Shown here: piece after piece, positions 1 through 6,368 of the stretch
Position numbering within the stretch: position 1 is the first letter of the stretch
How the letters are laid out: each line of letters begins with the position of its first letter
Made by a program: the position numbers and the translations under genes
Source: DATAQC01 sp038238185
GTDB lineage: Bacteria; Actinomycetota; Acidimicrobiia; Acidimicrobiales; AC-14
Reading direction: 5' to 3'
Assembly: GCA_038238185.1 (NCBI GenBank)
Contig: JBBRXY010000086.1
Coordinates: forward strand, 1 to 13,764
DNA length: 13,764 nucleotides
The notes under the pieces: model-generated
The model's input: the letters and a program-made list of their open reading frames with translations, nothing else
Database searches by the model: none
What the model was told of the DNA's origin: nothing

Positions 1-250
1 GGTGATCGGGATTGTCGGTCGGCCACGGCGCGCCAAAGCAAGCTCCTTCTGTCGGGGTTCTACCTGACAGAACGCGCCTTCGCCGCAGAAGTTCCCGATC
101 AGCCAATATTTCGCGGCTGAACTGGCTTACAGGACACTAGCGGTCGGTGGCTACTTGGCCATCACTGTCGCCGCGCCGGTCGCTCTGTCTTGGAAGCGGC
201 TCCTTCGACGGAGGCCCAAGTCCTCGCCGAGGATCCTTTCACCGGCCGTT
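1..250. other. Non-coding or undetermined left edge
   Basis: No gene can be supported here. A plus-strand frame is open from the first base to a TGA at 118-120 (39 residues, no recognisable motif), so it could be the tail of a gene lying mostly outside the window, but nothing confirms that. Two small dyads are visible: a hairpin at 47-72 (listed separately) and TCAGCC / GGCTGA at 99-104 and 115-120 around a short AT-rich loop. Longer open frames after about 150 are on the strand opposite the PAP2 remnant and look like high-GC shadows. Confidence 0.5.
47..72. other. Hairpin-forming inverted repeat
   Basis: TTCTGTC at 47-53 is the exact reverse complement of GACAGAA at 66-72. The 12-base spacer can add a G-T and two G-C pairs, giving a stem of about 10 bp with a 6-base loop. 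No run of T follows on either strand, so a classical intrinsic terminator is not supported. It could be a terminator of an off-window gene or a protein-binding dyad. Confidence 0.35.
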
Positions 251-293
251 GCGGTCGCTAGCGTGAATCCTGTGCGACTGCTACCGGGCCGCC
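251..293 (+). repeat. Left arm of 43-bp imperfect inverted repeat
   Basis: This arm matches the reverse complement of 1442-1484 at 38 of 43 positions with no gaps; the core GGTCGCTAGCG, GAATCCTGT and CGACTGCTACCGGG blocks are shared. It overlaps the last codons of the PAP2 remnant: read outward on the minus strand it spells PVAVAQDSR followed by TAG. Its partner read outward on the plus strand spells PVAVVQDSR followed by TAG. The 1.2-kb segment between the arms carries the PAP2 and cupredoxin remnants. No target-site duplication is visible outside the arms. Confidence 0.85.
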
Positions 294-1275
294 CTCTTCC
301 GGCTCCACTGGGTTTTCCCGGCCGGTACTCCCTTCTGACATGGAGGCCGGCACCCTGGCTGTCCCCACTGCGTCCGGTGACCACCCCTGCGGCGGCGGCC
401 CGGTCATCATCCCGTCATCGCTCCTGTCGTCGCCAGCCTCCCCCCACCGCAGCCGGGCGCCCAGCACCGCCACGGCGGTAAGCGCCCCTGCGGCCACCGG
501 GATGAGGGCAACCGCCACGATGCCGTCCAGCCAGAAGTGGTTCCCGGTGGCCACCACCGCAACCACGGTGAGAGCGGGATCGAGCAGCACCAGCCATCGC
601 CACCGGCTGGAGCTGACCCCAATCACGACCATGGCGATCATCACCGCCCAGGCCACGTGCACCGACGGCATCGCCGACAGCTGGTAGGCGAGGCCCCGGC
701 CCAGGGCGTCGTACACCGACTGGTGGTACAGCAGGGGGGTGTCGACGATTCCCAGGCCCTCGAGCATGCGCGGCGGGGCCACGGGCACGAGCTGGATGGC
801 GAGGCAGGCACCGGTCACGATGGCGATCATGTTGCGGGCCCGGGGGTAGCGGTCGCGATGGCGGACGAACAACCACACCAGGAAGATCAGCATCGAGGGA
901 CCGTGGACGATGGCGTAGAAGCGGTTGAGGTCACTGCACCAGCCACGAATGGGGGAGTACGAGGCGCTGCATCGCGGCCTCGCTGGGCAGGTGCAGCCAG
1001 CGCTCGATGTCCCAGAGCCACCGGGCCCGCTCCAGGGCGCCGTTGACCTTCATCACCGACACGGTCCCGGCAAGCTGCCAGATCGAATACAGGCCGGCGA
1101 CCACCGCCGCCTCCGACGCCACCGCCCGCGTCGTCAGCAGCCAGCGAGCCTGAGCTTGGTCGCGGAGCCCCTTCAGGCGCCAGGTCGTCCCGGTGAAGAG
1201 ACCCGGGCGGATGGCCACGGCGATGGCTACGAGGCAGCCACAGAGGACGAATCCGGCCTTCCACGACAGCCACAC
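258..1275 (-). pseudogene. PAP2-superfamily membrane phosphatase, split by a frameshift
   Basis: The family consists of membrane phosphatases and phosphotransferases acting on lipid phosphates or phospho-head-groups. The first part (1275 down to a TGA at 933-931, GTG start, 114 codons) has an N-terminal hydrophobic segment, then the N-terminal region typical of the AUR1/IPC-synthase-like PAP2 branch, ending in LPHSWLVQ. The second part (from about 932 down to 258) continues the homology as DLNRFYAIVHGPSM and carries the catalytic signatures: APPRML, PSVHVAW (active-site-type His) and GNHFWLD (His and Asp), with about five hydrophobic segments. Skipping one base (T at 933) joins the two smoothly, so a single-base insertion or sequencing error best explains the break. 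The last 60 or so residues are polar and low-complexity and end inside the inverted-repeat arm. If the second half were translated alone from the ATG at 893 it would lack the first membrane segments. Family assignment is strong; functionality is doubtful. Confidence 0.8.
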
Positions 1276-1447
1276 GGGCCTTCATCCCGGAGAAGAGCGA
1301 GTCCGAGGAGTCGGCGTTCTTCAGGATCACCACATTGTGGGGGAGCCCCTCCATGTTGTCGAAGTTGATGGTGAAGGGCTGGTTGGCGGGGACGGCGAGG
1401 CACGCCTTGTCGTACTTGAGGTTGTCGGCCGAGATCGACACGGCCTC
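1271..1447 (-). pseudogene. Cupredoxin domain fragment (N-terminal half only)
   Basis: About 58 residues read like the first half of a secreted cupredoxin-type copper domain: AVSISADNLKYDK, then LAVPANQPFTINFDN, then LPHNVVILKNADSSDSLFSG. The His of PHNVV is the usual first copper ligand. The second half, which should hold the Cys-x-x-His-x-x-Met ligand loop, is missing: the frame continues as unrelated Arg/Pro-rich sequence and the PAP2 remnant begins at the same point. At the other end similarity begins right at the edge of the inverted-repeat arm, and no signal peptide precedes it. The fragment therefore cannot bind copper as a normal cupredoxin and is most likely a rearrangement remnant. 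The domain identification rests on motif recognition only. Confidence 0.65.
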
Positions 1448-1484
1448 CCGGTAGCAGTCGTACAGGATTCGCGCTAGCGACCAC
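1442..1484 (-). repeat. Right arm of 43-bp imperfect inverted repeat
   Basis: Reverse complement of the arm at 251-293 with five mismatches (three isolated, two near the inner end). The inner end abuts the first recognisable cupredoxin codon, so the boundary of recognisable homology coincides with the repeat boundary. Beyond the outer end only scattered identity (TCACC about 12 bases out) is shared with the other side. Confidence 0.85.
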
Positions 1485-2020
1485 GCTGAGTGGTGAGCGG
1501 TCGGAGCGTCCTCCCTGGGCCGGCCGCTCCCCCATTTCGGCGAACGTCGTTCCCAGCACCGCTGATGAAGTTTTCGTTCCATTCATACGACAAGGCCGAC
1601 ACGATCGCTGCGCATCCACTGACATTGGAGCTGCGCTTCACACCAACAGGGGTCGTCGGCGGGGTCCCCGGGGTCTATCTTCAGGATAAGTGCTCATATC
1701 CAGAATATGGCGGCTCATTGGTCCTGGGCGAGACACACCGCCCCGAGACGCGCGAGCGTCTCCTCGATCCCGCCGTCATGGGTCCCCGATCGTCTGGCTG
1801 GCCTCCGCCCGCGCCGCCGGGGTCCACGACCAACCGATAGTGGCCACCCGAGTTCGCCGAATCCTGAGCCAGGGACTCCCTAGGTTTTGGACAGTCACCT
1901 CCTCCTCTGAAAGGCATCGACGAGAGCGGACCGACAACGGGTCCCACGAAGGCGACGGCTATCCCGGCCAGCCAGATCAGCCCCACCCGCACGTTCGCAG
2001 CGCTCGATCCGGCGCACTCG
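1485..2020. other. Gene-poor stretch
   Basis: No confidently coding sequence. A minus-strand frame with GTG start at 1992 and stop at 1681 (103 codons) begins with a plausible membrane segment (GLIWLAGIAVAFVGPVVG) but turns into low-complexity Gly/Arg/Pro sequence without recognisable domains. It lies 28 bases downstream of the 2021-2530 gene, so it could be a decayed or small membrane-protein gene. A plus-strand frame (1490-1840; internal ATG at 1565) has no clear ribosome binding site and no motif. Locally lower GC (1683-1715) and lack of codon periodicity suggest eroded intergenic DNA. Confidence 0.4.
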
Positions 2021-2530
2021 TCAGCTGAAGTTGGCGTCGTAGACCTCGTCAGCCGGCAGACTCAAGAGTCGCTCAGCCATCTCGTCCTTGAGCTGCTGGG
2101 CGCGAACGGCCTCGGCCGGCGTGGGGGCTTCCCTACAGGCGAGCTGGAGGAACTCTTCCGGTACGAGGCCGGCCCGCGCGACGAGGTCGACCATTGTTCC
2201 CCGGTAGCCAAGGCGGAAGAAGAAGTAGCCGCCCGGTGCCTCCGGAGCCCCGGCCCCGGCCGGCGCGGACGCCAGCCGGTAACGGTCGCCTGTGACTGCC
2301 CGGGTTACCATCTCGAACGCGTCGCGTGCGCCTCCGCCGGGGAACCCACTCTCGACCGTGAGGTCATAGCGCTCCGGCGGGTGATCAGTAGACAGCAGTG
2401 GGAATGCGCGCTCCATCGCTTTGAAGGCGTGGGCGACGCCGGCGATCGAACTCCTGCCGTGGTACTTCAGTAGGTCATCGAAGGAGATGGAGATCGACCT
2501 GCCGTGATCGAGGACCGTGAGTGTCGTCAT
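2021..2530 (-). CDS. Conserved-type hypothetical protein, possibly FmdE-like fold
   Basis: A 169-residue soluble protein with no signal peptide or membrane segment. The N-terminal third has the block SFDDLLKYHGRSSIAGVAHAF (about residues 16-36), followed by ERYDLTVESGFPGGGARDAFEMVTRAVTGDRY (about 53-84), then a Gly/Ala/Pro-rich linker and YFFFRLGYRGTMVDL. The order HG...G, acidic-strand, GxxxDAFEMVTRAV, then F-x-Y-x-GT resembles the layout of the formylmethanofuran dehydrogenase subunit E-like (FmdE) family, but the Cys usually found after the HG motif is replaced by Ser/Ile, so metal binding as in FmdE is not supported. The family idea is inference. The start ATG has no strong Shine-Dalgarno; no better start is visible. 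It is divergent from the small gene at 2692. Confidence 0.6.
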   Translation of the reverse strand: MTTLTVLDHGRSISISFDDLLKYHGRSSIAGVAHAFKAMERAFPLLSTDHPPERYDLTVESGFPGGGARDAFEMVTRAVTGDRYRLASAPAGAGAPEAPGGYFFFRLGYRGTMVDLVARAGLVPEEFLQLACREAPTPAEAVRAQQLKDEMAERLLSLPADEVYDANFS

Positions 2531-2691
2531 GGGCGAGATACTGCCCGAAGCGGCAGGATGACGCTGGAGCGGCCGTAGCGTGGGAATGAGGATCGGAGGA
2601 GTGCTGGCCGTTCGGGCGGCAGTCGTTGGCTGACGCGTGCTTGCACGAGACGAACGGCAAGCCGAACCTATTGCGGAGGGGGGTCACACGA

Positions 2692-2901
2692 GTGAACGGG
2701 CGGCGACCGGTCGACGATGCGGATCTTTCGCAGGGCTGCATGTCCTTCATGACGTCGTCGCTATTGTTCACCGACCGCCCCGACGACATCAAGCGGGTTC
2801 GCGAGGCGTTCGATCGGGCCGCCTTCACCGCCGGCAACGTGCGAGAGGTCATCGGGGAGTACGGCTTCACGTTCCTGGCGCGGGGAGAGCTCGAGGGGTA
2901 G
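2692..2901 (+). CDS. Small hypothetical protein, possibly a truncated gene
   Basis: 69 codons from a GTG preceded by a strong purine run (GGAGGGGGG at 2675-2683, 8 bases before the start). An in-frame ATG at 2740 is an alternative start. The C-terminal half, RPDDIKRVREAFDRAAFTAGNVREVIGEYG, then LARGELEG and stop, looks like a folded helical segment. It loosely recalls the short helical N-terminal region that precedes the catalytic domain in some actinobacterial HemK-like methyltransferases (pattern: arginine-rich helix, AxFT, VxExxG, RGE). If that is right, the catalytic part is absent and this is a remnant. No membrane segment or signal peptide. Real but unidentified; the methyltransferase idea is weak. 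Confidence 0.45.
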   Translation: MNGRRPVDDADLSQGCMSFMTSSLLFTDRPDDIKRVREAFDRAAFTAGNVREVIGEYGFTFLARGELEG

Positions 2902-3044
2902 CCGGACCTTGCGGCCCGCCGATCCAACGAGTGGCGAGACGGTGAGCACTGCCGCGAGGCGGCCCGTGCCTCACCATTGTCGGGCAAGTTCGGTGCATAG
3001 TGGGCGGGTACCTACCTGTTGGTCCCGCTCTGAGAGGAAGTCGG

Positions 3045-3914
3045 ATGGCAGGGAAGCGAACCACTACCGGCGGAAGCGGGTCAGTGAGCGACGACGCCGT
3101 GCTCCCGGCCACGCGCGCGCTGTCGGCATTCATCGTCCCCTTCCTCGTCGTTGCCTTCGTGGTCCTCTACGGCTTCCCCCGCGAGACGGGCCGGCTGTTC
3201 GCCTGGACGATCAAGCCGACCATGACCCCGATGACCCTCGGCGCCGTCTACCTCGGCGGCGCCTACTTCTTCGTGATGGCGTTCCGGGCCACGGAGTGGC
3301 ACACGGTGAAGGCCGGTTTCGTCGCCGTCGGGACGTTCGCCTCCTTGATGGGCGTGGCCACGATTATCCACTGGGACCGGTTCAACCACAGCCACGTGGC
3401 CTTCTGGCTGTGGGCCGGGCTGTACTTCACGACGCCGGTGCTCGTGTGGGGCGTGTGGGCGGCGAACCGCCGCCGGGGGTCGGTGGCCGGACCGGACGAC
3501 GTGATGCTTGCCCCGGTGGCGCGATTGCTGATGGGAGCCACCGGCGCGATCGCCGTTGCCGCCGGGCTGTTCCTCTTTTTCCTGCCGAACCAGGCGATCG
3601 ACCTCTGGCCCTGGACCCTCACTCCCTTCACCTCCCGTGTCCTCGGTGCGATCTTCATGCTGGGGATCGCGTCACTGGGGGTGGTCACCGATGCCCGGTG
3701 GACCTCCGCCCGCCTCATGCTCCAGGTCGAGGTCTTCATGTTGACCTTGATCCTCGTCGCCGGGGTACGCGCCCACGCCGAGTTCGATTCCTCGAACCCC
3801 ATGACCTGGCTGCTCCTGGCCGGCTTTCTCGGCGCGGTGGTGTCGGCCGCCGTGTTGTCCGTGACCATGAGCCCCCGCGGCGATCGTCGCCCATCACCAG
3901 AGGTTCAGCCATGA
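3045..3914 (+). CDS. Multi-pass integral membrane protein of unknown function
   Basis: 289 residues from an ATG preceded by GAGGAAG at a good distance; an upstream in-frame GTG at 3000 adds 15 residues but lacks such a site. A polar N-terminus of about 25 residues is followed by roughly eight hydrophobic segments in two blocks separated by a charged loop (ANRRRGSVAGPDD). Distinctive features are TIKPTMTPMTLGAVYLGGAY, the HWDRFNHSHVAFWLW segment with several His, and LFFLPNQAIDLWPWTLTP in the second half. No transporter, sensor or enzyme motif is recognised. It is the first gene of a three-gene operon: its TGA overlaps the ATG of the SRPBCC gene by four bases (ATGA). The membrane topology is well supported; the role is unknown. 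Confidence 0.8.
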   Translation: MAGKRTTTGGSGSVSDDAVLPATRALSAFIVPFLVVAFVVLYGFPRETGRLFAWTIKPTMTPMTLGAVYLGGAYFFVMAFRATEWHTVKAGFVAVGTFASLMGVATIIHWDRFNHSHVAFWLWAGLYFTTPVLVWGVWAANRRRGSVAGPDDVMLAPVARLLMGATGAIAVAAGLFLFFLPNQAIDLWPWTLTPFTSRVLGAIFMLGIASLGVVTDARWTSARLMLQVEVFMLTLILVAGVRAHAEFDSSNPMTWLLLAGFLGAVVSAAVLSVTMSPRGDRRPSPEVQP

Positions 3915-4465
3915 GCCGCGACTACCACTTCGTCACGGTGTGGCGGGTGGCGGGAACTATCGAGGAAGTCAAGGTTGCCCTCGGCGACGCTCGGACGCTT
4001 CCCCGATGGTGGCCATCGGTGTACCTGGATGTCCACGTGGTCGAGCCGGGTGAGCCCGACGGCTCGGGAGCCGTCGTCGACCTGTACACGAAGGGCTGGC
4101 TTCCCTACACCCTGCGCTGGACGCTGCATATCACCGAGCCGATCACCGACAAAGGGTTCGCCCTGAGAGCCGCCGGTGATCTGGAGGGCACGGGTCGGTG
4201 GACGTTCGAGCAGGATGGACCCGAGGTCGTCGTCACCTACGACTGGCAGCTTCACGCCACCAAGCCACTGCTGCGCCGGCTGGGTTGGTTGCTCAAGCCG
4301 GCGTTCTCGGCCAACCACAAGTGGGCGATGAAGCAAGGCCTGGAGAGTCTCCGGCTGGAGCTGCGACGACAGCGTCTAGGCGCCGAGTCGGATGCTTCTG
4401 TCCCGCCGCCCCCGCCCGCGACCTTTGGCTTCTTGCTGCGCGCCAAACCCACAGGGCGGCTGTGA
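3911..4465 (+). CDS. SRPBCC-family protein (polyketide cyclase/dehydrase-like)
   Basis: 184 residues. The first 150 show the SRPBCC (START/Bet v1-like) pattern: N-terminal strand DYHFVTVWRVAG, short helix IEEVKVALGDARTLPRWWPSV (the W-W-P after the first helix is typical of the polyketide_cyc2-like branch), a series of amphipathic strands (WLPYTLRWTLHITEP, GRWTFEQDGPEVVVTYDWQL), and a long C-terminal helix (NHKWAMKQGLESLRLELRRQR) that would line the hydrophobic pocket. The fold binds small hydrophobic ligands such as lipids or aromatic intermediates; the ligand cannot be read from sequence. A polar Ser/Pro tail of about 30 residues follows. The start is set by the ATGA overlap and AGAGG seven bases upstream. 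Translationally coupled to both neighbours. Confidence 0.85.
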   Translation: MSRDYHFVTVWRVAGTIEEVKVALGDARTLPRWWPSVYLDVHVVEPGEPDGSGAVVDLYTKGWLPYTLRWTLHITEPITDKGFALRAAGDLEGTGRWTFEQDGPEVVVTYDWQLHATKPLLRRLGWLLKPAFSANHKWAMKQGLESLRLELRRQRLGAESDASVPPPPPATFGFLLRAKPTGRL

Positions 4466-4758
4466 GCGCGGAAGTGGTCACGGCGGTCGACGCCACCGTC
4501 GATCCTGAGCGCGAGCAGGACTTGCTGCACGGCTACCGGCAGATGAACGCGGGCCCGAAGCCTGACGGCTTCCTGCATTCGGAGCTGCTCCGAGGCCAGG
4601 GAGGGCTCTGGCGGATACAGACGACGTGGCGGGATCGAGATGCCCTCATGGCCCTACGCCGGAGCGGCAAACCGCCGGCAGCCCTGGAACTGCTCGATCG
4701 ATTGGGTGCCGAGCACTCACATGGTGTGTTCGCCGTCGAGGAGCGCTACGACACATAA
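4462..4758 (+). CDS. Small antibiotic-biosynthesis-monooxygenase-like (dimeric alpha/beta-barrel) protein
   Basis: 98 residues starting at a GTG that overlaps the previous stop as GTGA. The sequence fits the ABM/dimeric alpha+beta barrel plan: strand (SAEVVTAVDATV), helix with a D-P-E-R pattern (PEREQDLLHGYRQM), strand (GFLHSELLRGQGGLWRIQTTW), helix starting with RDRDALMALRRSG, and a closing strand (HGVFAVEERYD). Members include cofactor-independent monooxygenases and heme-degrading enzymes but also many of unknown activity; no decisive catalytic residue is visible. As third gene of a tightly overlapping operon with an SRPBCC protein and a membrane protein, a role in metabolism of a small hydrophobic compound is a reasonable inference. 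It ends 26 bases from the convergent ABC permease gene, with no clear terminator between. Confidence 0.75.
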   Translation: MSAEVVTAVDATVDPEREQDLLHGYRQMNAGPKPDGFLHSELLRGQGGLWRIQTTWRDRDALMALRRSGKPPAALELLDRLGAEHSHGVFAVEERYDT

Positions 4759-4784
4759 GGCGGCGGGCCTCAGGGGCGACCAGA

Positions 4785-6368
4785 TCAGCGCAGGTCGCGG
4801 GCGGCGAAGGCCATCGACCCCGCCACGACGAGGACCGAGGCGATGGCGAGCATCACCAGGGTCGAGACCCATGCCACCGGTTGGGCCGGGGCCAGAGCCA
4901 GGTGGTGAAACGGCGACAGGTCGAGCATCCAGTCCGAGAGGTGCAGGGCCGGCCCGAGAAACGTCATCAGGTAGGCCAGGACCAGGGCACCCCCGGTGAT
5001 GGGGACGACGAGGGTCGGCCGGACGCCGTAGAGCAGCACGGCCACTCCCAGGGCCAGGGCGCCTAGGGGCAGGACATTGAGCGTTCCCACCAGGGACTCG
5101 CCGAACGACAGCGTGGTCGACCCGGCCACGATGCCGAGCCAGATGCCGGCTGCCGTGACCACGGCCAGGACCACGGCGACCAGGGCGGACACGAGGATCT
5201 GGGCCCCGAGCCAGTCCAGTCGGGTGACAGGGGCGGCATAGACGAGCTCGAGGCGCCCGTCGTCCTCGTCCTCGGACACGACATGCAGCGACGACACCAG
5301 GTAGAAGGCGATCAACAGGGCCGTGAACGAGTCCATGGTGGCCACGAAACCGGCCGTCGAGAGGAGGCCTCCGAGGTCGGCGTTCTGGGTCGCCTGCGCG
5401 ATCGAAGGGTTCGACGCCAGGAAGTCGGTGATTGTGCCGGTGATGGCGCCGACGACGAGCCCAAGGACGGCCAGTCCCCCGCCCCAGGCCACCAACCCGC
5501 CGCGCCGCTCCCGCCACGAGAAGCCGATCGGGCTGCGCAGGAGGGCTGGGCGGGTCGGGCCGGTCCCCGGGTCGCGCACAATTCCCTCCCCCACATCCCG
5601 GCGGCCGGCCAGGAATAGTGTGAGCGCGCCCAGGCCCAGAGGTGCCAGAACCAGCGGCACCAGAGCGACCAGCCGGTTCCCGCCGAAGGGCTGCAGGTCC
5701 TCCAGCCACCCGAAGGGGGTCAGCCAGCGGAGCCAACCGCCGCCGTTGGATGCGTCGGCGATCATACGGACGAGGAACGCCACGCCGACGAGGAGCCCGG
5801 CCAGCCCGGCGGCCTTGCGACGCTGGCCGACGAGCTGGGACGTGACCGCCCCGACGGTGGAGAACGTCAGGGCGACGAGGGCGAGCCCGATACCGAACAG
5901 CACCGACCCCGGCGCGGGCTGGCCGGACGCGACGAAAGCCAGGGCGACGCCCACACCCTGCAGGCCGCACGCAGCGGTCAGGACTCCGAAGTGGCAGACG
6001 ATGAGGCGGTCCTGGGCGATCGGGGTGGTCAGCAACAGGTCCCAGCGCCCCGCCTCCTCCTCCCCCCGCAGAATGCGGGTAGTGGCCAGCAATGCCCAGA
6101 GGGCGGCGACGATGGCCAGGAACTGGCCGGCGCGCCACACGGTGAACCCTCCCGCGGTCGAGAGGTCGAATGGCGAGCCGTAGAGGGCGCGGATCGACGG
6201 GTCGGCGCCCAGGCTCGACAAGCTCGAGGCCGTGAGACCGCTGGTGGTGTAGCTCCCGATCGTGACGACGACGACGAGCGCGATGGTGCCGGTGAGAACC
6301 AGGGCGCCGCGCGAGACACTCCGGGTTGCCAACCGCAGCGCGGCTGACTCAGTTCGAATCCCCCCCAC
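4785..6368 (-). CDS. ABC-2 type exporter permease with duplicated halves
   Basis: 527 residues, about twelve membrane segments. The protein looks like two homologous ABC-2 permease halves in tandem: GEEEAGRWDLLLTTP (about residues 102-116) is echoed by EDEDDGRLELVYAAP (366-380), each following a membrane pair, and WLTPFGWL (215-222) is echoed by LSPFHHL (484-490) near the end of each half. This arrangement matches actinobacterial permeases annotated as exporters of polyketide or tetronasin-like antibiotics. The GTG start at 6368 lies inside the end of the ATPase gene, giving a 20-base overlap through a G-rich run, so translation is probably coupled. Together the two genes make a complete exporter in which the ATPase would dimerise on the single fused permease. 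Substrate unknown. Confidence 0.9.
   Translation of the reverse strand: MGGIRTESAALRLATRSVSRGALVLTGTIALVVVVTIGSYTTSGLTASSLSSLGADPSIRALYGSPFDLSTAGGFTVWRAGQFLAIVAALWALLATTRILRGEEEAGRWDLLLTTPIAQDRLIVCHFGVLTAACGLQGVGVALAFVASGQPAPGSVLFGIGLALVALTFSTVGAVTSQLVGQRRKAAGLAGLLVGVAFLVRMIADASNGGGWLRWLTPFGWLEDLQPFGGNRLVALVPLVLAPLGLGALTLFLAGRRDVGEGIVRDPGTGPTRPALLRSPIGFSWRERRGGLVAWGGGLAVLGLVVGAITGTITDFLASNPSIAQATQNADLGGLLSTAGFVATMDSFTALLIAFYLVSSLHVVSEDEDDGRLELVYAAPVTRLDWLGAQILVSALVAVVLAVVTAAGIWLGIVAGSTTLSFGESLVGTLNVLPLGALALGVAVLLYGVRPTLVVPITGGALVLAYLMTFLGPALHLSDWMLDLSPFHHLALAPAQPVAWVSTLVMLAIASVLVVAGSMAFAARDLR

Noticed and set aside
251..293. Inverted-repeat arm as a tRNA-end attachment site (it contains CGAATCC-like T-arm sequence)
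   Set aside because: No T-stem, T-loop consensus or acceptor stem can be folded, and no integrase gene is present.
1490..1840. Plus-strand 116-codon frame in the gene-poor region
   Set aside because: No ribosome binding site, no domain, and low-complexity Pro/Arg C-terminus; insufficient support for a gene.
1855..1890. Possible third copy of the inverted-repeat arm near CGAATCCTG
   Set aside because: Only about nine bases match before the sequence diverges; expected by chance at this length.
2909..3910. Plus-strand frame upstream of and in phase with the SRPBCC gene
   Set aside because: Arg/Pro-rich sequence without motifs overlapping the membrane-protein gene; the SRPBCC homology starts at the ATGA overlap.
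4717..6138. Long alternative minus-strand frame over the permease gene
   Set aside because: Arg/Gly/Pro-rich shadow; the overlapping frame has clear membrane segments and duplicated ABC-2 motifs.
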